64,000 nucleotides of DNA from Priestia taiwanensis (lineage in GTDB: Bacteria > Bacillota > Bacilli > Bacillales > Bacillaceae_G). Below the pieces are notes generated by a model that saw only the letters and a program-made list of their open reading frames with translations, was not told the DNA's origin and made no database searches. A program made the translations under genes and the position numbers. The stretch covers positions 945,160 to 1,009,159 of the forward strand of contig NZ_BMFK01000001.1 in the NCBI RefSeq assembly GCF_014638355.1, given 5' to 3'. Positions 26,177 through 35,967 of this stretch are shown here, one piece after another; position 1 is the stretch's first letter; every line of letters starts with the position of its first letter.

Positions 26177-26205
26177 CTATATGCGCTTATCTACATAAAA
26201 GGGCT
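26177..26205. repeat. Right attachment junction
   Basis: Arm CTATATGCGCTTATCTAC (26177-26194), reverse complement of the left arm with one mismatch, directly followed by core ATAAAAGGGCT (26195-26205), then chromosomal DUF975 sequence. Confidence 0.8.
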
Positions 26206-26452
26206 AGAATATGCGTTAGCTCCGTATATTTTAAATGAATATCCAGAACTCTCACCAAATGAAGCAATTACAAAGAGCCGTAAAATGATGAAGGGCTACA
26301 GATGGAAACTATTCTGCTTATACCTTTCTTTTATTGGTTGGTTTCTACTTTGCATCCCAACATTGGGACTCCTATATATATGGTTACACCCATATATTCA
26401 AACAAGTGTAGCATTGTTCTATCAAAAAGTTAAAGAAAATCACGCAGAATAA
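26206..26452 (+). pseudogene. DUF975 membrane protein, 3' part
   Basis: Continues the frame of 15410-15798 as EYALAPYILNEYPELSPNEA, then ITKSRKMMKGYRWKLF and hydrophobic YLSFIGWFLLCIPTLGLLYI, the conserved C-terminal end of DUF975 proteins, stop at 26452. It has no start of its own. Confidence 0.88.
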
Positions 26453-26463
26453 AAAATAAACGT

Positions 26464-26500
26464 AAAGCCTTGTTGATACTACACTCAACGTGGCTTTTTT
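26464..26500 (+). terminator. Terminator of the DUF975 gene
   Basis: Imperfect hairpin with AAAGCC and GGCTTT ends and a T-run on the plus strand, 12 bases after the stop. Confidence 0.65.
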
Positions 26501-26510
26501 CTCGTTAAAA

Positions 26511-26544
26511 AACCCGCAAATGAACAAATTCTCACTTACGGGTT
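26511..26544 (-). terminator. Terminator of the DASS transporter gene
   Basis: AACCCG with CGGGTT at the base, partly paired loop, T-run on the minus strand, 16 bases after the transporter stop. Confidence 0.65.
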
Positions 26545-26559
26545 ATGTGTAACTATCGT

Positions 26560-28197
26560 TTATTTTTTGAAATCTGCTGGGAATACATCTAACTGAATAT
26601 CCATAATTGCTGGTAATAAGAAGTATGTTCCACATACAATTAGAACTACTGCAATGATATTAGCCCAGAATCCTGATTTCACCATTTCACCAATTGTAAT
26701 CTTTTCAGTAGCAAAGATAATCGCATTTGGCGGTGTACCAACTGGTAACATAAATGCATATGTCGCTGCCATTGCTGCTGGTACCATGAATGCAAATGGA
26801 TGTACTTCCATTGCCGTTGCAAGAGCTGCTAAGATTGGTAAAATCATTGTAGCTGTTGCAGTATTTGATGTAATTTCCGTTAAGAATAATACCATCGTTG
26901 TAATAATGATAATAATAACTAATAAATTTAGACCAGCTAATCCATTTAATTGTTCTCCCATCCAAGTAGCTAGTCCTGATTCTTTGAAACCAGCTGCAAT
27001 CGCAAGGCCACCACCGAATAGTAACAAGATACCCCAAGGTAACTCTTTAGATACATCCCAACTTAGTAATTTGCCACTCTTGTTTTTTGCTGGAATTAAG
27101 AAGAATAAAATACCTGCAAAAATAGCAATCATCGTATCACTAATACCTGGGATAAGATCTGTCCATAAGAACGTTCTTGAAATCCACATAAATGCAGTAA
27201 ACAAGAAAATAATAAGTACAATTGTTTCTTCATATGATATTTTCCCTAGGCGCTTTGCTTCTTCCTTAATAACTGCTTTCCCACCAGGTAACTCTTTGAA
27301 TTTAATTGGGAATGCGACTGTTACAAGATAATACCATACAGCTATTAGTAGAAAAACAACAATCGGTGTTGCAAAGAACATCCATTTAGCAAACGAAATT
27401 TCAACATTATATAACTTTTGAATCGTTGCTGCCAAAATAATATTTGGAGGTGTACCAATTAATGTAGCAGCTCCTCCAATTGTTCCTGCGAAACCAACCC
27501 CAAAAATCATCGTCTTTTCAAAGCTCTTTAATTTAGCTTCCTCGATATTAGCTTCCTTCGCATTTTTTATTACTTGATAAACAATCGATGTACAGATTGG
27601 AAGCATCATCATTACAGCTGCTGTATTCGATACCCACATTGATAAGAAACCAGTTGCAGACATCAAACCTAGTACAATTCGCTTTGGGCTTGTTCCAATT
27701 GCCATAATAATCATAACCGCAATACGTTTATGAAGGTTCCACTTCTCCATTGCAAGCGCTATCAAAAATCCACCTAAAAAAAGAAAAATAATAGGGTCTC
27801 CGTACGCTGCTGATACTTTGCCACCTTCGAGGGCTTTCGTTACAGGCATAATAACAAGTGGTAATAACGATGTTACCGGTATCGGAATTGCTTCTGTAAT
27901 CCACCAAATTGCCACCCACAGTGTACAGGCTAATACGGCTCTTCCGCTATCAGTAAGTCCTTCTGGATAAAAGAATAATAATGTTAACGCAAACATCAAT
28001 GGACCTAATAATAGACCCGTCAATTGAACAGGAGTATAACTTGGATCTTTCTTTGTTCCAGTAGATACTTGTGATGATTTATCTGCTTTTTGTACAGATG
28101 AAGTACCGCCAGGCATTGAAAACTTCAATAGACGTTTCAGTTTATAATGTGCATCCCAGCTCATGTTCCACGCTTGCTTCATAACCGATTTTTCCAT
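26560..28197 (-). CDS. DASS-family sodium:dicarboxylate symporter
   Basis: 545-residue transporter with about 11-14 membrane segments. The twin SNT signatures of the family are present: MWVSNTAAVMMMLP (about 210) and EITSNTATATMILP (about 445), plus the conserved IGTPPNIIL and VGTPPNAIIF loops. Members such as SdcS import succinate, fumarate and malate with Na+. A 60-residue hydrophilic N-terminus precedes the first segment. Start ATG 28197 after GGGGG. It lies next to the 2-methylcitrate operon, whose products include succinate and pyruvate, but it has a separate leader; the metabolic link is an inference. Confidence 0.87.
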   Translation of the reverse strand: MEKSVMKQAWNMSWDAHYKLKRLLKFSMPGGTSSVQKADKSSQVSTGTKKDPSYTPVQLTGLLLGPLMFALTLLFFYPEGLTDSGRAVLACTLWVAIWWITEAIPIPVTSLLPLVIMPVTKALEGGKVSAAYGDPIIFLFLGGFLIALAMEKWNLHKRIAVMIIMAIGTSPKRIVLGLMSATGFLSMWVSNTAAVMMMLPICTSIVYQVIKNAKEANIEEAKLKSFEKTMIFGVGFAGTIGGAATLIGTPPNIILAATIQKLYNVEISFAKWMFFATPIVVFLLIAVWYYLVTVAFPIKFKELPGGKAVIKEEAKRLGKISYEETIVLIIFLFTAFMWISRTFLWTDLIPGISDTMIAIFAGILFFLIPAKNKSGKLLSWDVSKELPWGILLLFGGGLAIAAGFKESGLATWMGEQLNGLAGLNLLVIIIIITTMVLFLTEITSNTATATMILPILAALATAMEVHPFAFMVPAAMAATYAFMLPVGTPPNAIIFATEKITIGEMVKSGFWANIIAVVLIVCGTYFLLPAIMDIQLDVFPADFKK

Positions 28198-28264
28198 TTA
28201 AATCCCCCTTGTGTCGTTACATTATGCATCTCTCCCGGGCATGGTGAAATATGCTAAAGGATTA

Positions 28265-28324
28265 CTAGAACCATGACCGATGATTGATCCTTTTTCCAAC
28301 CTTTTCATGACGATTCCGTAACAT
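28265..28324 (-). CDS. Possible 19-codon leader peptide upstream of the transporter
   Basis: An ATG at 28324 follows GGAGG by 6 bases, the best ribosome site in the 435-base gap before the transporter. It encodes MLRNRHEKVGKRINHRSWF. It may be a regulatory uORF or chance. The rest of 28325-28593 shows no gene. Confidence 0.25.
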   Translation of the reverse strand: MLRNRHEKVGKRINHRSWF

Positions 28325-28593
28325 CCTCTCCCTCCACCAATTCGCCTACAAAGTAGTCCATGGAACTATAAATCAATTTATGTAGACTAATAGTTATTCT
28401 GGAAGTTTTAGAGACTATTACATACTTTTCCCATTCCCTTCTTAATCATATGTCAAATTTATGAAAAGGTCAAAATATGTCGCTTTTTCTTCCGCTATTA
28501 TTATAGCATGTCTGTTTTTAGAAAAAATAGAATTTTCTGTAATTAATATGGTTTTTATGAACAAAATGATTTTTATGTACGTAAAGACAAAAA

Positions 28594-28625
28594 ATACCAG
28601 TAAATGATTGAACATTTACTGGTAT
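28594..28625 (-). terminator. Terminator of the prp operon
   Basis: 13-bp perfect stem (28594-28606 with 28613-28625) followed on the minus strand by a T-run, 8 bases after the prpB stop. Confidence 0.87.
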
Positions 28626-28632
28626 TTCCTAC

Positions 28633-29541
28633 TTACTGCCCTTTTGACAGCACTGTTTTTGCAATTGTATTATCCAATTCTTCAAACTCATAATACGAAA
28701 TCGTTTCGTATAGTTCACTTCTTGTTTGCATATCATCAAGTCCTTCTTTTTGTGAACCTTGTTCTTTAATTAACTGAAAAATACGTTCATATGCCTTTGC
28801 TGCAACACGAAGCGATGTTACAGGATAAATAACCATTTTGAATCCCATTGCTTCAAATTCTTCTGCTGTATAATAAGGTGTTTGACCAAACTCAGTCATA
28901 TTCGCAAGCAGTGGTACTGTTACACGTTGGGCAAATAGACGAAACTCCTCTTCTGATTGCAACGCTTCGGGGAAAATCGCATCCGCTCCCGCTTCTACAT
29001 ATGCAGTGGCTCTTGCCATCGCTTGTTCCATTCCTTCTACACTTCTAGCATCTGTCCTTGCTACAACTAGAAGAGAAGGTGCCACTTCTTTAATAGCTTT
29101 AATCTTTTGAACTAGCTCTTCTGTCGATACTAGTTTTTTACCATTTAAATGCCCACATTTCTTTGGCATTTGTTGATCTTCGATTTGTACCGCCGCGACA
29201 TTCGCTTCAAGCATTTCTCTCGCTGTTCTTGCTACATTCAACACTCCACCAAAGCCTGTATCAATATCTACAAGTAACGGTAAGTTTGTTGCACGAGTAA
29301 TCTCCCTTGCACGCTCAGCTACTTCTGTTGATGTTACGATTCCCAAGTCTGGTAAACCCTTGCTAGCTGTATACGCGGCTCCCGACAAATATAAGGTAGA
29401 AAAACCAGCTTTTTTCGCAATAAGACCGGCCATTGCATCATGTGCTCCTGGAATTTGAACAATTCCCGGTGCCGAAATATGTTCACGAAATTGTGTTGCA
29501 AGCTCTACTTGTGTAAGCTGTTTATTTACAATCCAAGACAT
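28633..29541 (-). CDS. prpB: Methylisocitrate lyase
   Basis: Cleaves 2-methylisocitrate to pyruvate and succinate, the last step of propionyl-CoA oxidation. 302 residues. The active-site signature KKCGHLNGKKL (about 121-131) distinguishes it within the isocitrate-lyase superfamily; Mg-binding DIDTGFGG lies near 85. Start ATG 29541 after AAGGAGG. Third gene of the operon prpC-prpD-prpB on the minus strand, 12 bases after prpD. Confidence 0.93.
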   Translation of the reverse strand: MSWIVNKQLTQVELATQFREHISAPGIVQIPGAHDAMAGLIAKKAGFSTLYLSGAAYTASKGLPDLGIVTSTEVAERAREITRATNLPLLVDIDTGFGGVLNVARTAREMLEANVAAVQIEDQQMPKKCGHLNGKKLVSTEELVQKIKAIKEVAPSLLVVARTDARSVEGMEQAMARATAYVEAGADAIFPEALQSEEEFRLFAQRVTVPLLANMTEFGQTPYYTAEEFEAMGFKMVIYPVTSLRVAAKAYERIFQLIKEQGSQKEGLDDMQTRSELYETISYYEFEELDNTIAKTVLSKGQ

Positions 29542-29553
29542 CACATTTCCTCC

Positions 29554-30996
29554 TTATGGCGTAACAAATAGCTCCATGAACTTCGTAATTGGCATATCTT
29601 TCATTACTTCTTCGTTGTAGCACACTTCTTCCATTTTCTCGACTTGCTTCTTCGCAAAATGTGTTCGAATATTCGCTGAGAATTTATCCATGATTTTCGG
29701 AATTGCCTCTTCACGGCGGAAGCGATGACCTAATGGGTATTCACATTCTAGCATTTCTGTTGTAGTACCATCTTTGAAATGAATTTGCACCGCATTAGCG
29801 ATTGAGCGTTTGTTCGGGTCTAAATAGTCAATTGAATATGTTTTGCTTTCTATTACTTCCATCTTGTCACGTAAGAAATCAATACGCTTATCTGCTGCTA
29901 CTTCATCTTCATAATGGTCTGCCACAATATCACCATATAATAAGCCGATAGCTGTAATGTATTGCAAGCAATGATCACGGTCTGCCGGATTATTGAGTGG
30001 ACCAACTTTATCAATAATACGTACAGCTGATTCATGCGTCTTAATGATAATTCGATCAATCTCATCAAGACGATCTTTTATCTCTGCATGTAGTTTAATT
30101 GCACACTCCGCTGCTGTTTGCGCATGGAACTCTGCTGGATACGATACTTTAAATAAAACATTTTCCATTACATACGCACCAAGAGGACGTGCTAGTTTCA
30201 ATTCTTTCTTATTAAATAAAATATCTTGGAATCCCCATCCTGGTGCTGATAATGCTGTCGGATATCCCATTTCACCTTTTAACGCCATCATTGCTAGATG
30301 CACCCCTCTACTTGTCGCATCTCCAGCTGCCCATGATTTACGAGAACCGGTATTCGGTGCATGACGATACGTACGTAAACTCGAATTATCAATCCATGCA
30401 TTTGATAATGCATTAATAATTTCTTGTTTCGTTCCACCTAACATTTTTGCGACAACCGCCGTTGTTGCGATTTTGACAAATAGTACATGGTCTAATCCTA
30501 CTCGGTTCAAACTATTCTCTAATGCGAGTACCCCTTGAATTTCATGTGCTTTAATTGTCATTTCTAATACATCATGTACAGTTAATGCTTCCTTCCCTTC
30601 TACAATACGTACACGACTAATATAGTCAGCTACTGCTAAAATCCCACCAAGGTTATCTGATGGGTGTCCCCACTCTGCCGCTAACCACGTATCGTTATAA
30701 TCTAACCAGCGAATAATACAGCCGATATTAAATGCTCCTCGTACAGGGTCTAGCACATATGATGTTCCTGGTACCCTACTACCATTTGGTACAATTGTTC
30801 CTGGTACAACTGGTCCTAATAGTTTCGTACATTCAGGATAACGAAGCGCCAAAATACCGCAACCTAACGTATCTAGTAATACGTAGCGTGCAGTTGAATA
30901 AGCTTCCTCACTCGTAATCTCTTTATGTAGGACATACTCTGCAATTTCTTCTAACAATACATCTGTTTTTGTTATATCATTCGTTTTAATCATCAT
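29554..30996 (-). CDS. prpD: 2-methylcitrate dehydratase
   Basis: Dehydrates 2-methylcitrate in the methylcitrate cycle. 480 residues of the MmgE/PrpD family, with signature stretches such as [26 protein letters not shown] (split: [20 protein letters not shown] near 95) and [13 protein letters not shown] near 305. Start ATG 30996 after GAGAGGTGG; a GTG 9 bases upstream overlaps the site. The equivalent B. subtilis mmgE belongs to a sporulation operon. Confidence 0.92.
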   Translation of the reverse strand: MMIKTNDITKTDVLLEEIAEYVLHKEITSEEAYSTARYVLLDTLGCGILALRYPECTKLLGPVVPGTIVPNGSRVPGTSYVLDPVRGAFNIGCIIRWLDYNDTWLAAEWGHPSDNLGGILAVADYISRVRIVEGKEALTVHDVLEMTIKAHEIQGVLALENSLNRVGLDHVLFVKIATTAVVAKMLGGTKQEIINALSNAWIDNSSLRTYRHAPNTGSRKSWAAGDATSRGVHLAMMALKGEMGYPTALSAPGWGFQDILFNKKELKLARPLGAYVMENVLFKVSYPAEFHAQTAAECAIKLHAEIKDRLDEIDRIIIKTHESAVRIIDKVGPLNNPADRDHCLQYITAIGLLYGDIVADHYEDEVAADKRIDFLRDKMEVIESKTYSIDYLDPNKRSIANAVQIHFKDGTTTEMLECEYPLGHRFRREEAIPKIMDKFSANIRTHFAKKQVEKMEEVCYNEEVMKDMPITKFMELFVTP

Positions 30997-31074
30997 CGTT
31001 CCCACCTCTCGAAAATGTAATGTAAGGATGGAAAATGGATAGCCGATTAGCTCCCATTTTCCTAATGGTATATA

Positions 31075-32196
31075 CTATTGTTTACTTGTAAGGTTTCTTT
31101 CTCCTATATAATTGACTCTCGGTCTAAAGATTCGATTGTTCGCATGTTGTTCCATAACATGTGCACATAATCCAACTGTTCGAGAACTCAAGAAAATTGG
31201 TGTATATAACGGAATTGGAATTCCAAGCATCCAATATACAGGAGCTGCATAATAATCTAAATTTGGATAGATTCCTTTTTCACGCTCCATTACCCGCTCT
31301 CCTGCTTCACACATTTCATAAAGAAGGTAATCACCTTTTTGATCACATAATTGCTTTAATGCTTCTTTCATCATTAATGCCCTTGGATCCATCTTTTTCA
31401 TATAGACACGATGACCAAAGCCCATAATTTTCTCTTTTTTGTATATCTTCGTTTCAATCAACTCTTCAAATTCAGCTACTGTTTTCGCTTCAAGTAACAT
31501 ATACATAACCGCTTCATTCGCACCGCCATGTAAGTTTCCTTTCAAAGAAGCAACTGCCCCCGTTAATGCCCCGTATAAATCCGAACGTGTAGAAGCAATA
31601 ACTCTCGCAGTAAATGTTGAATTTGGCATTTCATGCTCGCTGTATAAAACAAGGGATGTATCAAATATTTTTTCTTCTAGTGGAGTTGGTTTCTTTCCTG
31701 TGACTAAATAAAAGAAGTTTGCACTGTAAGATAAGTCTTGTAGTGGAGTTAATGGTTGTTGGTTATTTAGAATGCGGTAACTATTTGCGACAATGGTTGG
31801 AACCTTCCCGAGCAATTTGTAGGCACGATTTTTGTTCATTTCAACAGAACAATTATCAATATCGTTATCATAACCTGCTAGTGCTGAGATACCTGTTCGT
31901 AAGCCGTCCATAGGATGTGTTTGTTGTGGTAAAAGGTGAAGAATATTAAAAATTTCTTGCGGAACTTCATACTCTGTTTTCAGTTCATCTTCAATTTTCC
32001 GTTTCTCTTCTTCAGTTGGAAGAACGCCCTCTAATAGAAGATGAACGATGTCCAAATACGTATTTGTTTTAGACAGTTCAATAAGGTCATATCCTCTAAT
32101 GACAATCTCACTTTGTACCGTATCGAGGAAAGAAATACTTGTCTCTGCAGCAACAATACCGTCAAGACCCGGGGAAAAATTTTTCTCAGCTTTCAT
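31075..32196 (-). CDS. prpC: 2-methylcitrate synthase
   Basis: Citrate-synthase-family enzyme of 373 residues that joins propionyl-CoA to oxaloacetate. Catalytic histidines are in NLHGGANEAVMYML (about 220) and MGFGHRVYMKKMDPRA (about 257), and the aspartate in PNLDYYAAPVYWMLGIP (about 312). Start ATG 32196, 8 bases after GGAGG. First gene of the prp operon; its position with prpD and prpB supports methylcitrate rather than citrate synthase. Confidence 0.92.
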   Translation of the reverse strand: MKAEKNFSPGLDGIVAAETSISFLDTVQSEIVIRGYDLIELSKTNTYLDIVHLLLEGVLPTEEEKRKIEDELKTEYEVPQEIFNILHLLPQQTHPMDGLRTGISALAGYDNDIDNCSVEMNKNRAYKLLGKVPTIVANSYRILNNQQPLTPLQDLSYSANFFYLVTGKKPTPLEEKIFDTSLVLYSEHEMPNSTFTARVIASTRSDLYGALTGAVASLKGNLHGGANEAVMYMLLEAKTVAEFEELIETKIYKKEKIMGFGHRVYMKKMDPRALMMKEALKQLCDQKGDYLLYEMCEAGERVMEREKGIYPNLDYYAAPVYWMLGIPIPLYTPIFLSSRTVGLCAHVMEQHANNRIFRPRVNYIGERNLTSKQ

Positions 32197-32267
32197 TTTG
32201 TCTTCCTCCAATCTATACTAGATTTTCGTTCAAAACAGTGGAAGCCTTTTCATTTTTCTAGTTGATG

Positions 32268-32292
32268 GATGTAGAATATAAGATTCTACATC
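32268..32292. promoter_or_regulatory. Perfect palindrome in the prpC leader
   Basis: GATGTAGAAT, 5 bases, ATTCTACATC. A second inverted pair, TTTGTACAT and ATGTACAAA, lies at about 32299-32334. One or both may be operators of the operon. Confidence 0.45.
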
Positions 32293-32413
32293 GGTAAGCC
32301 CTTTGTACATAATAGAGGTAATGTATATGTACAAAATCATTCGTTCTCTCTTAACATATCAAATTTTCCCATTTATGACAAGATTGTGACAGTATAATTT
32401 TCTTCTCACGACA

Positions 32414-32446
32414 AAAAAGGAAGGTTCTTATTATTCCCCTTCCTTT
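32414..32446 (-). terminator. Terminator of the bacteriocin operon
   Basis: AAAGGAAGG with CCTTCCTTT (9 bp) and T-rich minus-strand tail, overlapping the sagB-like stop codon. Confidence 0.75.
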
Positions 32447-34001
32447 AATGATGTAGCCCTGCTTTAAGCCATGAACGCTGATAATGAGCCCCCATCGGAA
32501 GCTGAATAAGCGTAGTTTCATTTAACTTATCAATCTCGTAAAGTTGATCGCATTGCACAGAATTGTAACCTAAAAGGGGATGCCCTCCTATATTCAGCCC
32601 ACCTCCAGCAAGTAATAATCGCTGGAGAAGCATACCTGCTTCCATTTGCTGTATTCGATAACCTCTATAGCCTAATGAATGTTTCATATACTCTCTATCA
32701 CCGACAAGGTGGATACACACTGGTGTTTGTTGAAGATTAACATTATCTAATGTCATTGCGGATTGTAATACACTTCGTTGATCACCGTGCCGTATTCCTT
32801 GTAGTACATGTTTCTTTACATCGTAGTAATATGCACCGTTTAATACACCCTCTACTAAATAGAAAGAACTGTATATGGATATACGTGGAGATGGACTTTC
32901 TATTAAATCATCTATATCATTTCGATACTTATAAGAAGTCATTGCTTCATGAAACAAACTAGCAATCTCATAAACATTCATCTTTTTTAAAATAAAATCC
33001 ATTTCGGGAGAATATCGCTTTCGGCAACTAGACACAAAATCGTATGTCATTCTTGTTACATTCGGTAACGGAATATTATTAGAGGTTCTGATTTCTTTAT
33101 TTTGTTGTTTCATCTGTTGAATCGGTGAAAATTGCTCCAACATACACGCTTCGTTCGCTTTTTGTACAAATGGATACGTTTCTATATGACGAGAACGAAT
33201 ATAATAATTGTGCGTAATTCTAGGAAGTTCCTGACATAATTCAGTAGCTGTTATCTTGTCATCAGCCTTCTTACACCACTCCATCGTCGAATCTACAGAT
33301 AGTGGAATAACCGCATAGACACTTTCTTCATTTGTCGATAAACCGAGCAAATGATTGACTGCTTCATCCAAAAATTGAAAGTATACAGTTGTTTCATATC
33401 GATAACGCTTCGTCACTTCAAGTAGTTGACCAATAAGAGCTCCCGCATCAAGACCTTGCAGGCGATACGAAAAATTTTTATACTTAAAAAAATTTTTCCA
33501 AAACATCGTTGATACAAATACCGTACAACATGCTTTCTCTATCTCACACCGATTACCGAGTGCTTGATTTAAATAACTGTCTATATTCCCTTCTCTTATT
33601 AAGATTAAGCGGTGATGAGCAACATCATAATGATAAACACCATGAGATACGTCATCCATTTTCAAGTATATATATACTTCATTTGGATACAAGGCACCTC
33701 CAGAGGGAACAAAGCGTCGATAAGAATATAGTGGTTCTGCCGTATATTCTAGAAAATTTTGCTCACTAAACTGCGTAAGTCCAAATGTGTACCAAAGCAA
33801 ATGGCTAATAGTACGAAGAGTCGGGCGTGTATCATCTAAACAATCTATGTTAAAAGGAACTTCTGTACATAATGGAATGCTAGATACATTACGATACAAT
33901 TTGTACGGTAATGGTTTATCATCCCAATTAACTGAATGACCACTCGACATTGCTTTTTCTGTATCAAAATGCAACTGATATAGAAACGTATCTAAATGCA
34001 T
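32445..34001 (-). CDS. SagB-type dehydrogenase of the TOMM cluster
   Basis: 518-residue FMN oxidoreductase with two nitroreductase-like halves (about 60-250 and 330-515). Visible features are RRFVPSGGALYPNEVYIYL (about 94-112), LQGLDAGALIGQLLEV and the second-half LGYRGYRIQQMEAGMLLQRL. In thiazole/oxazole-modified peptides SagB oxidises azolines to azoles. Good site AGGAGG before ATG 34001. Last gene of the operon, 21 bases after ycaO. Confidence 0.87.
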   Translation of the reverse strand: MHLDTFLYQLHFDTEKAMSSGHSVNWDDKPLPYKLYRNVSSIPLCTEVPFNIDCLDDTRPTLRTISHLLWYTFGLTQFSEQNFLEYTAEPLYSYRRFVPSGGALYPNEVYIYLKMDDVSHGVYHYDVAHHRLILIREGNIDSYLNQALGNRCEIEKACCTVFVSTMFWKNFFKYKNFSYRLQGLDAGALIGQLLEVTKRYRYETTVYFQFLDEAVNHLLGLSTNEESVYAVIPLSVDSTMEWCKKADDKITATELCQELPRITHNYYIRSRHIETYPFVQKANEACMLEQFSPIQQMKQQNKEIRTSNNIPLPNVTRMTYDFVSSCRKRYSPEMDFILKKMNVYEIASLFHEAMTSYKYRNDIDDLIESPSPRISIYSSFYLVEGVLNGAYYYDVKKHVLQGIRHGDQRSVLQSAMTLDNVNLQQTPVCIHLVGDREYMKHSLGYRGYRIQQMEAGMLLQRLLLAGGGLNIGGHPLLGYNSVQCDQLYEIDKLNETTLIQLPMGAHYQRSWLKAGLHH

Positions 34002-34022
34002 AATCCACCCTCCTATCTTTTT

Positions 34023-35966
34023 CTATGGGAATGGATGTGGATGCAGATTCAACTCTTCGTAGGTTAAAGGATTCTCACGATAGCCCATCTCCATTGGAAC
34101 TGTTAATACTCTATCTAGACCTGTTAGACGAGTTAAATCGTATCCAAATGTCATTGGTAGCATTCCTGGAATAATTACTTTTACACAATGAAGGCCGTTC
34201 CTAACAATCTCATCTGTTGTTTGATTAACAACAATTACGTCCAAGTCTCTTTCTCGGAATACTCGTAGTAAATCTTTTAGTTCCTCTGTTAAGTCATCAT
34301 GTTGTGGTCGAGGAGGAAACGCTTCTTCGAAAGTTTGAATTGGGCGATTCTCCTCTAATAAGAAACCCAATCGCTCTTCCGCTTCTTTCAAACTATATAC
34401 CATCGAGTGGTCTTCCATCTGCCTAACAAGTGATGGATTACGTAACATTTTTTGATACTTCTTACGGTTTTTATCTGCCTTTTCATCTAAAACAAGCATC
34501 ATTCCTGCTAGTTCAAATATTGCACTTTTTGCTGCTCGAACTGGATCTGGATGTGCACCCGCTGCACAAATAATGTTCATTCCTACTTCTTTCTGATTTT
34601 TTGCTAACGCCCATATACTTGGGATACCATTTTCCATCGTAGCATTGTATAAATAAATATCGTATCCAGCTACAGCACCGACGCGCTCCATCATTAGCTG
34701 CAATTCTTCATCCCGTATCGAAGAACTATCTAACTTCGGCAATGGTAATTGGGCATACCATGTCATGAGGAATGAATCACGCTCTACGACTTCCAATATG
34801 CCGTAAAAGATTGCTTCTACTAAACTGCCACCTAACGCACAACCATTAGACGTTTCATATACAAATCCACGTTCATGCCCTAAGCTATAATACGCTAATA
34901 ACTCCGGAACTAAAATTGGGCGCTCTCCCTTAAATGAATATGCCCATACCCAATTTATCGCTCGATTTGGATCAAATGGTTGAAATGGAAAACGTGGCAT
35001 TTCATATTTCTCTTTGGCATGAATCCCCACTTTGGGAGGATAAAGCGCATGCTCTTTTACATTATTATAACTATCATGTACAACCGTTCTTTTCCCTCTT
35101 GGTTCAATGCCACAATATCTTTCTAATCCTTCTAAAATAGCAGTTAGCTCACTCATTGCATAAGAGGTCGTTCTTCCAGCTGTTGCTTCATCTCCAACTA
35201 GCATCGGAAGATTAACTCCAACATCCGCAAATGGTGGAGTAAGGTCATGTACTTTCCCATTTAAAAATCCTGTACGGTAATCTAAATAATCTTTTACTAA
35301 AAACTTCTTTAAATCATCAATAGAACGAGAACGATAGTGATGTGAACTAACCTTCGGACTTTCCTTAAGTGTAATCGTCGCTAATTCTGGAGAATCATCT
35401 TGAACAGTTCCACATATCGAACATAGCGATACAGGAACAAACGAATGAGTACTCGTATTTAACGTCATTAAATGAACAAGGCTAACGTGACGATATAATC
35501 GACTTTCCTCTTTCTTTAGAATCTTCTTTACTTCTGTTACAACAATATGTGCCATGTGTAATATCCCTGTACGAGATGCCCACATATCTCTCCCCGTGTA
35601 TCCAGATGCTGCAATTTCCCGCTTTAATTGTAATGTTTCTCGTCGATCGGATCCCGCCATTAAATGACGCATATCTGCACATTGCGAACATCCAGGAATT
35701 GATGGTTTTACTAACGGACCAATCACTCCTTCTCCAAATGAAATCATCCCTCGTAACCAGGGAATAGCTAAAGAGCTAGAAACACGCTCGGCTTCTTTAT
35801 ATACAACTGCATCACAGTAATCATGTAGGACAAGTAATAATGATGTTGATGGTGAAATAGGTGTGTGAAAATCTGTCTGGCGAATTATTTCTACTTGTGT
35901 GGCTAACTCTTGATATACATAGTTTGCTAACATTCCATCTCCAACTAACGTAATGTGTTCACGCAT
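34023..35966 (-). CDS. YcaO cyclodehydratase with fused ocin-ThiF-like domain
   Basis: 647 residues. The N-terminal 200 residues carry two Cys pairs (CSQC near 97 and CSIC near 182) that would bind zinc, as in ocin-ThiF-like partners. The C-terminal 430 residues are YcaO: ELTAILEGLERYCGIEPRG, CALGGSLVEAIFYGILEVVE and ERDSFLMTW for ATP/Mg binding, and the end PHPFP, the proline-rich tail needed for catalysis. It cyclises Cys/Ser/Thr of the precursor into azolines using ATP. Begins one base after the stop of the upstream gene, with GGAGGAGG overlapping that gene's end. Confidence 0.9.
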   Translation of the reverse strand: MREHITLVGDGMLANYVYQELATQVEIIRQTDFHTPISPSTSLLLVLHDYCDAVVYKEAERVSSSLAIPWLRGMISFGEGVIGPLVKPSIPGCSQCADMRHLMAGSDRRETLQLKREIAASGYTGRDMWASRTGILHMAHIVVTEVKKILKKEESRLYRHVSLVHLMTLNTSTHSFVPVSLCSICGTVQDDSPELATITLKESPKVSSHHYRSRSIDDLKKFLVKDYLDYRTGFLNGKVHDLTPPFADVGVNLPMLVGDEATAGRTTSYAMSELTAILEGLERYCGIEPRGKRTVVHDSYNNVKEHALYPPKVGIHAKEKYEMPRFPFQPFDPNRAINWVWAYSFKGERPILVPELLAYYSLGHERGFVYETSNGCALGGSLVEAIFYGILEVVERDSFLMTWYAQLPLPKLDSSSIRDEELQLMMERVGAVAGYDIYLYNATMENGIPSIWALAKNQKEVGMNIICAAGAHPDPVRAAKSAIFELAGMMLVLDEKADKNRKKYQKMLRNPSLVRQMEDHSMVYSLKEAEERLGFLLEENRPIQTFEEAFPPRPQHDDLTEELKDLLRVFRERDLDVIVVNQTTDEIVRNGLHCVKVIIPGMLPMTFGYDLTRLTGLDRVLTVPMEMGYRENPLTYEELNLHPHPFP

Positions 35967-35967
35967 T

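Larger units (their letters stand above)
15788..26205. mobile_element. 10.4-kb integrated plasmid-like element
   Basis: The element interrupts the DUF975 gene and is bounded by an 11-bp direct repeat (15788-15798, 26195-26205). Just inside are inverted 18-bp arms with 17 matches (15808-15825 and 26177-26194). Contents: operator/regulator module, candidate origin, replication-relaxation and FtsK-type proteins, ParM/RHH partition genes, a surface toxin with immunity gene, and a truncated large serine recombinase at the right end. The set suggests an integrative element with a plasmid-like stage. Site-specific integration by the serine recombinase is inferred from the junctions. Confidence 0.88.

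Noticed and set aside
26654..27331. Long plus-strand ORF (225 residues) inside the DASS gene
   Set aside because: Antisense to a clear transporter with family motifs; composition reflects the hydrophobic codons of the other strand.
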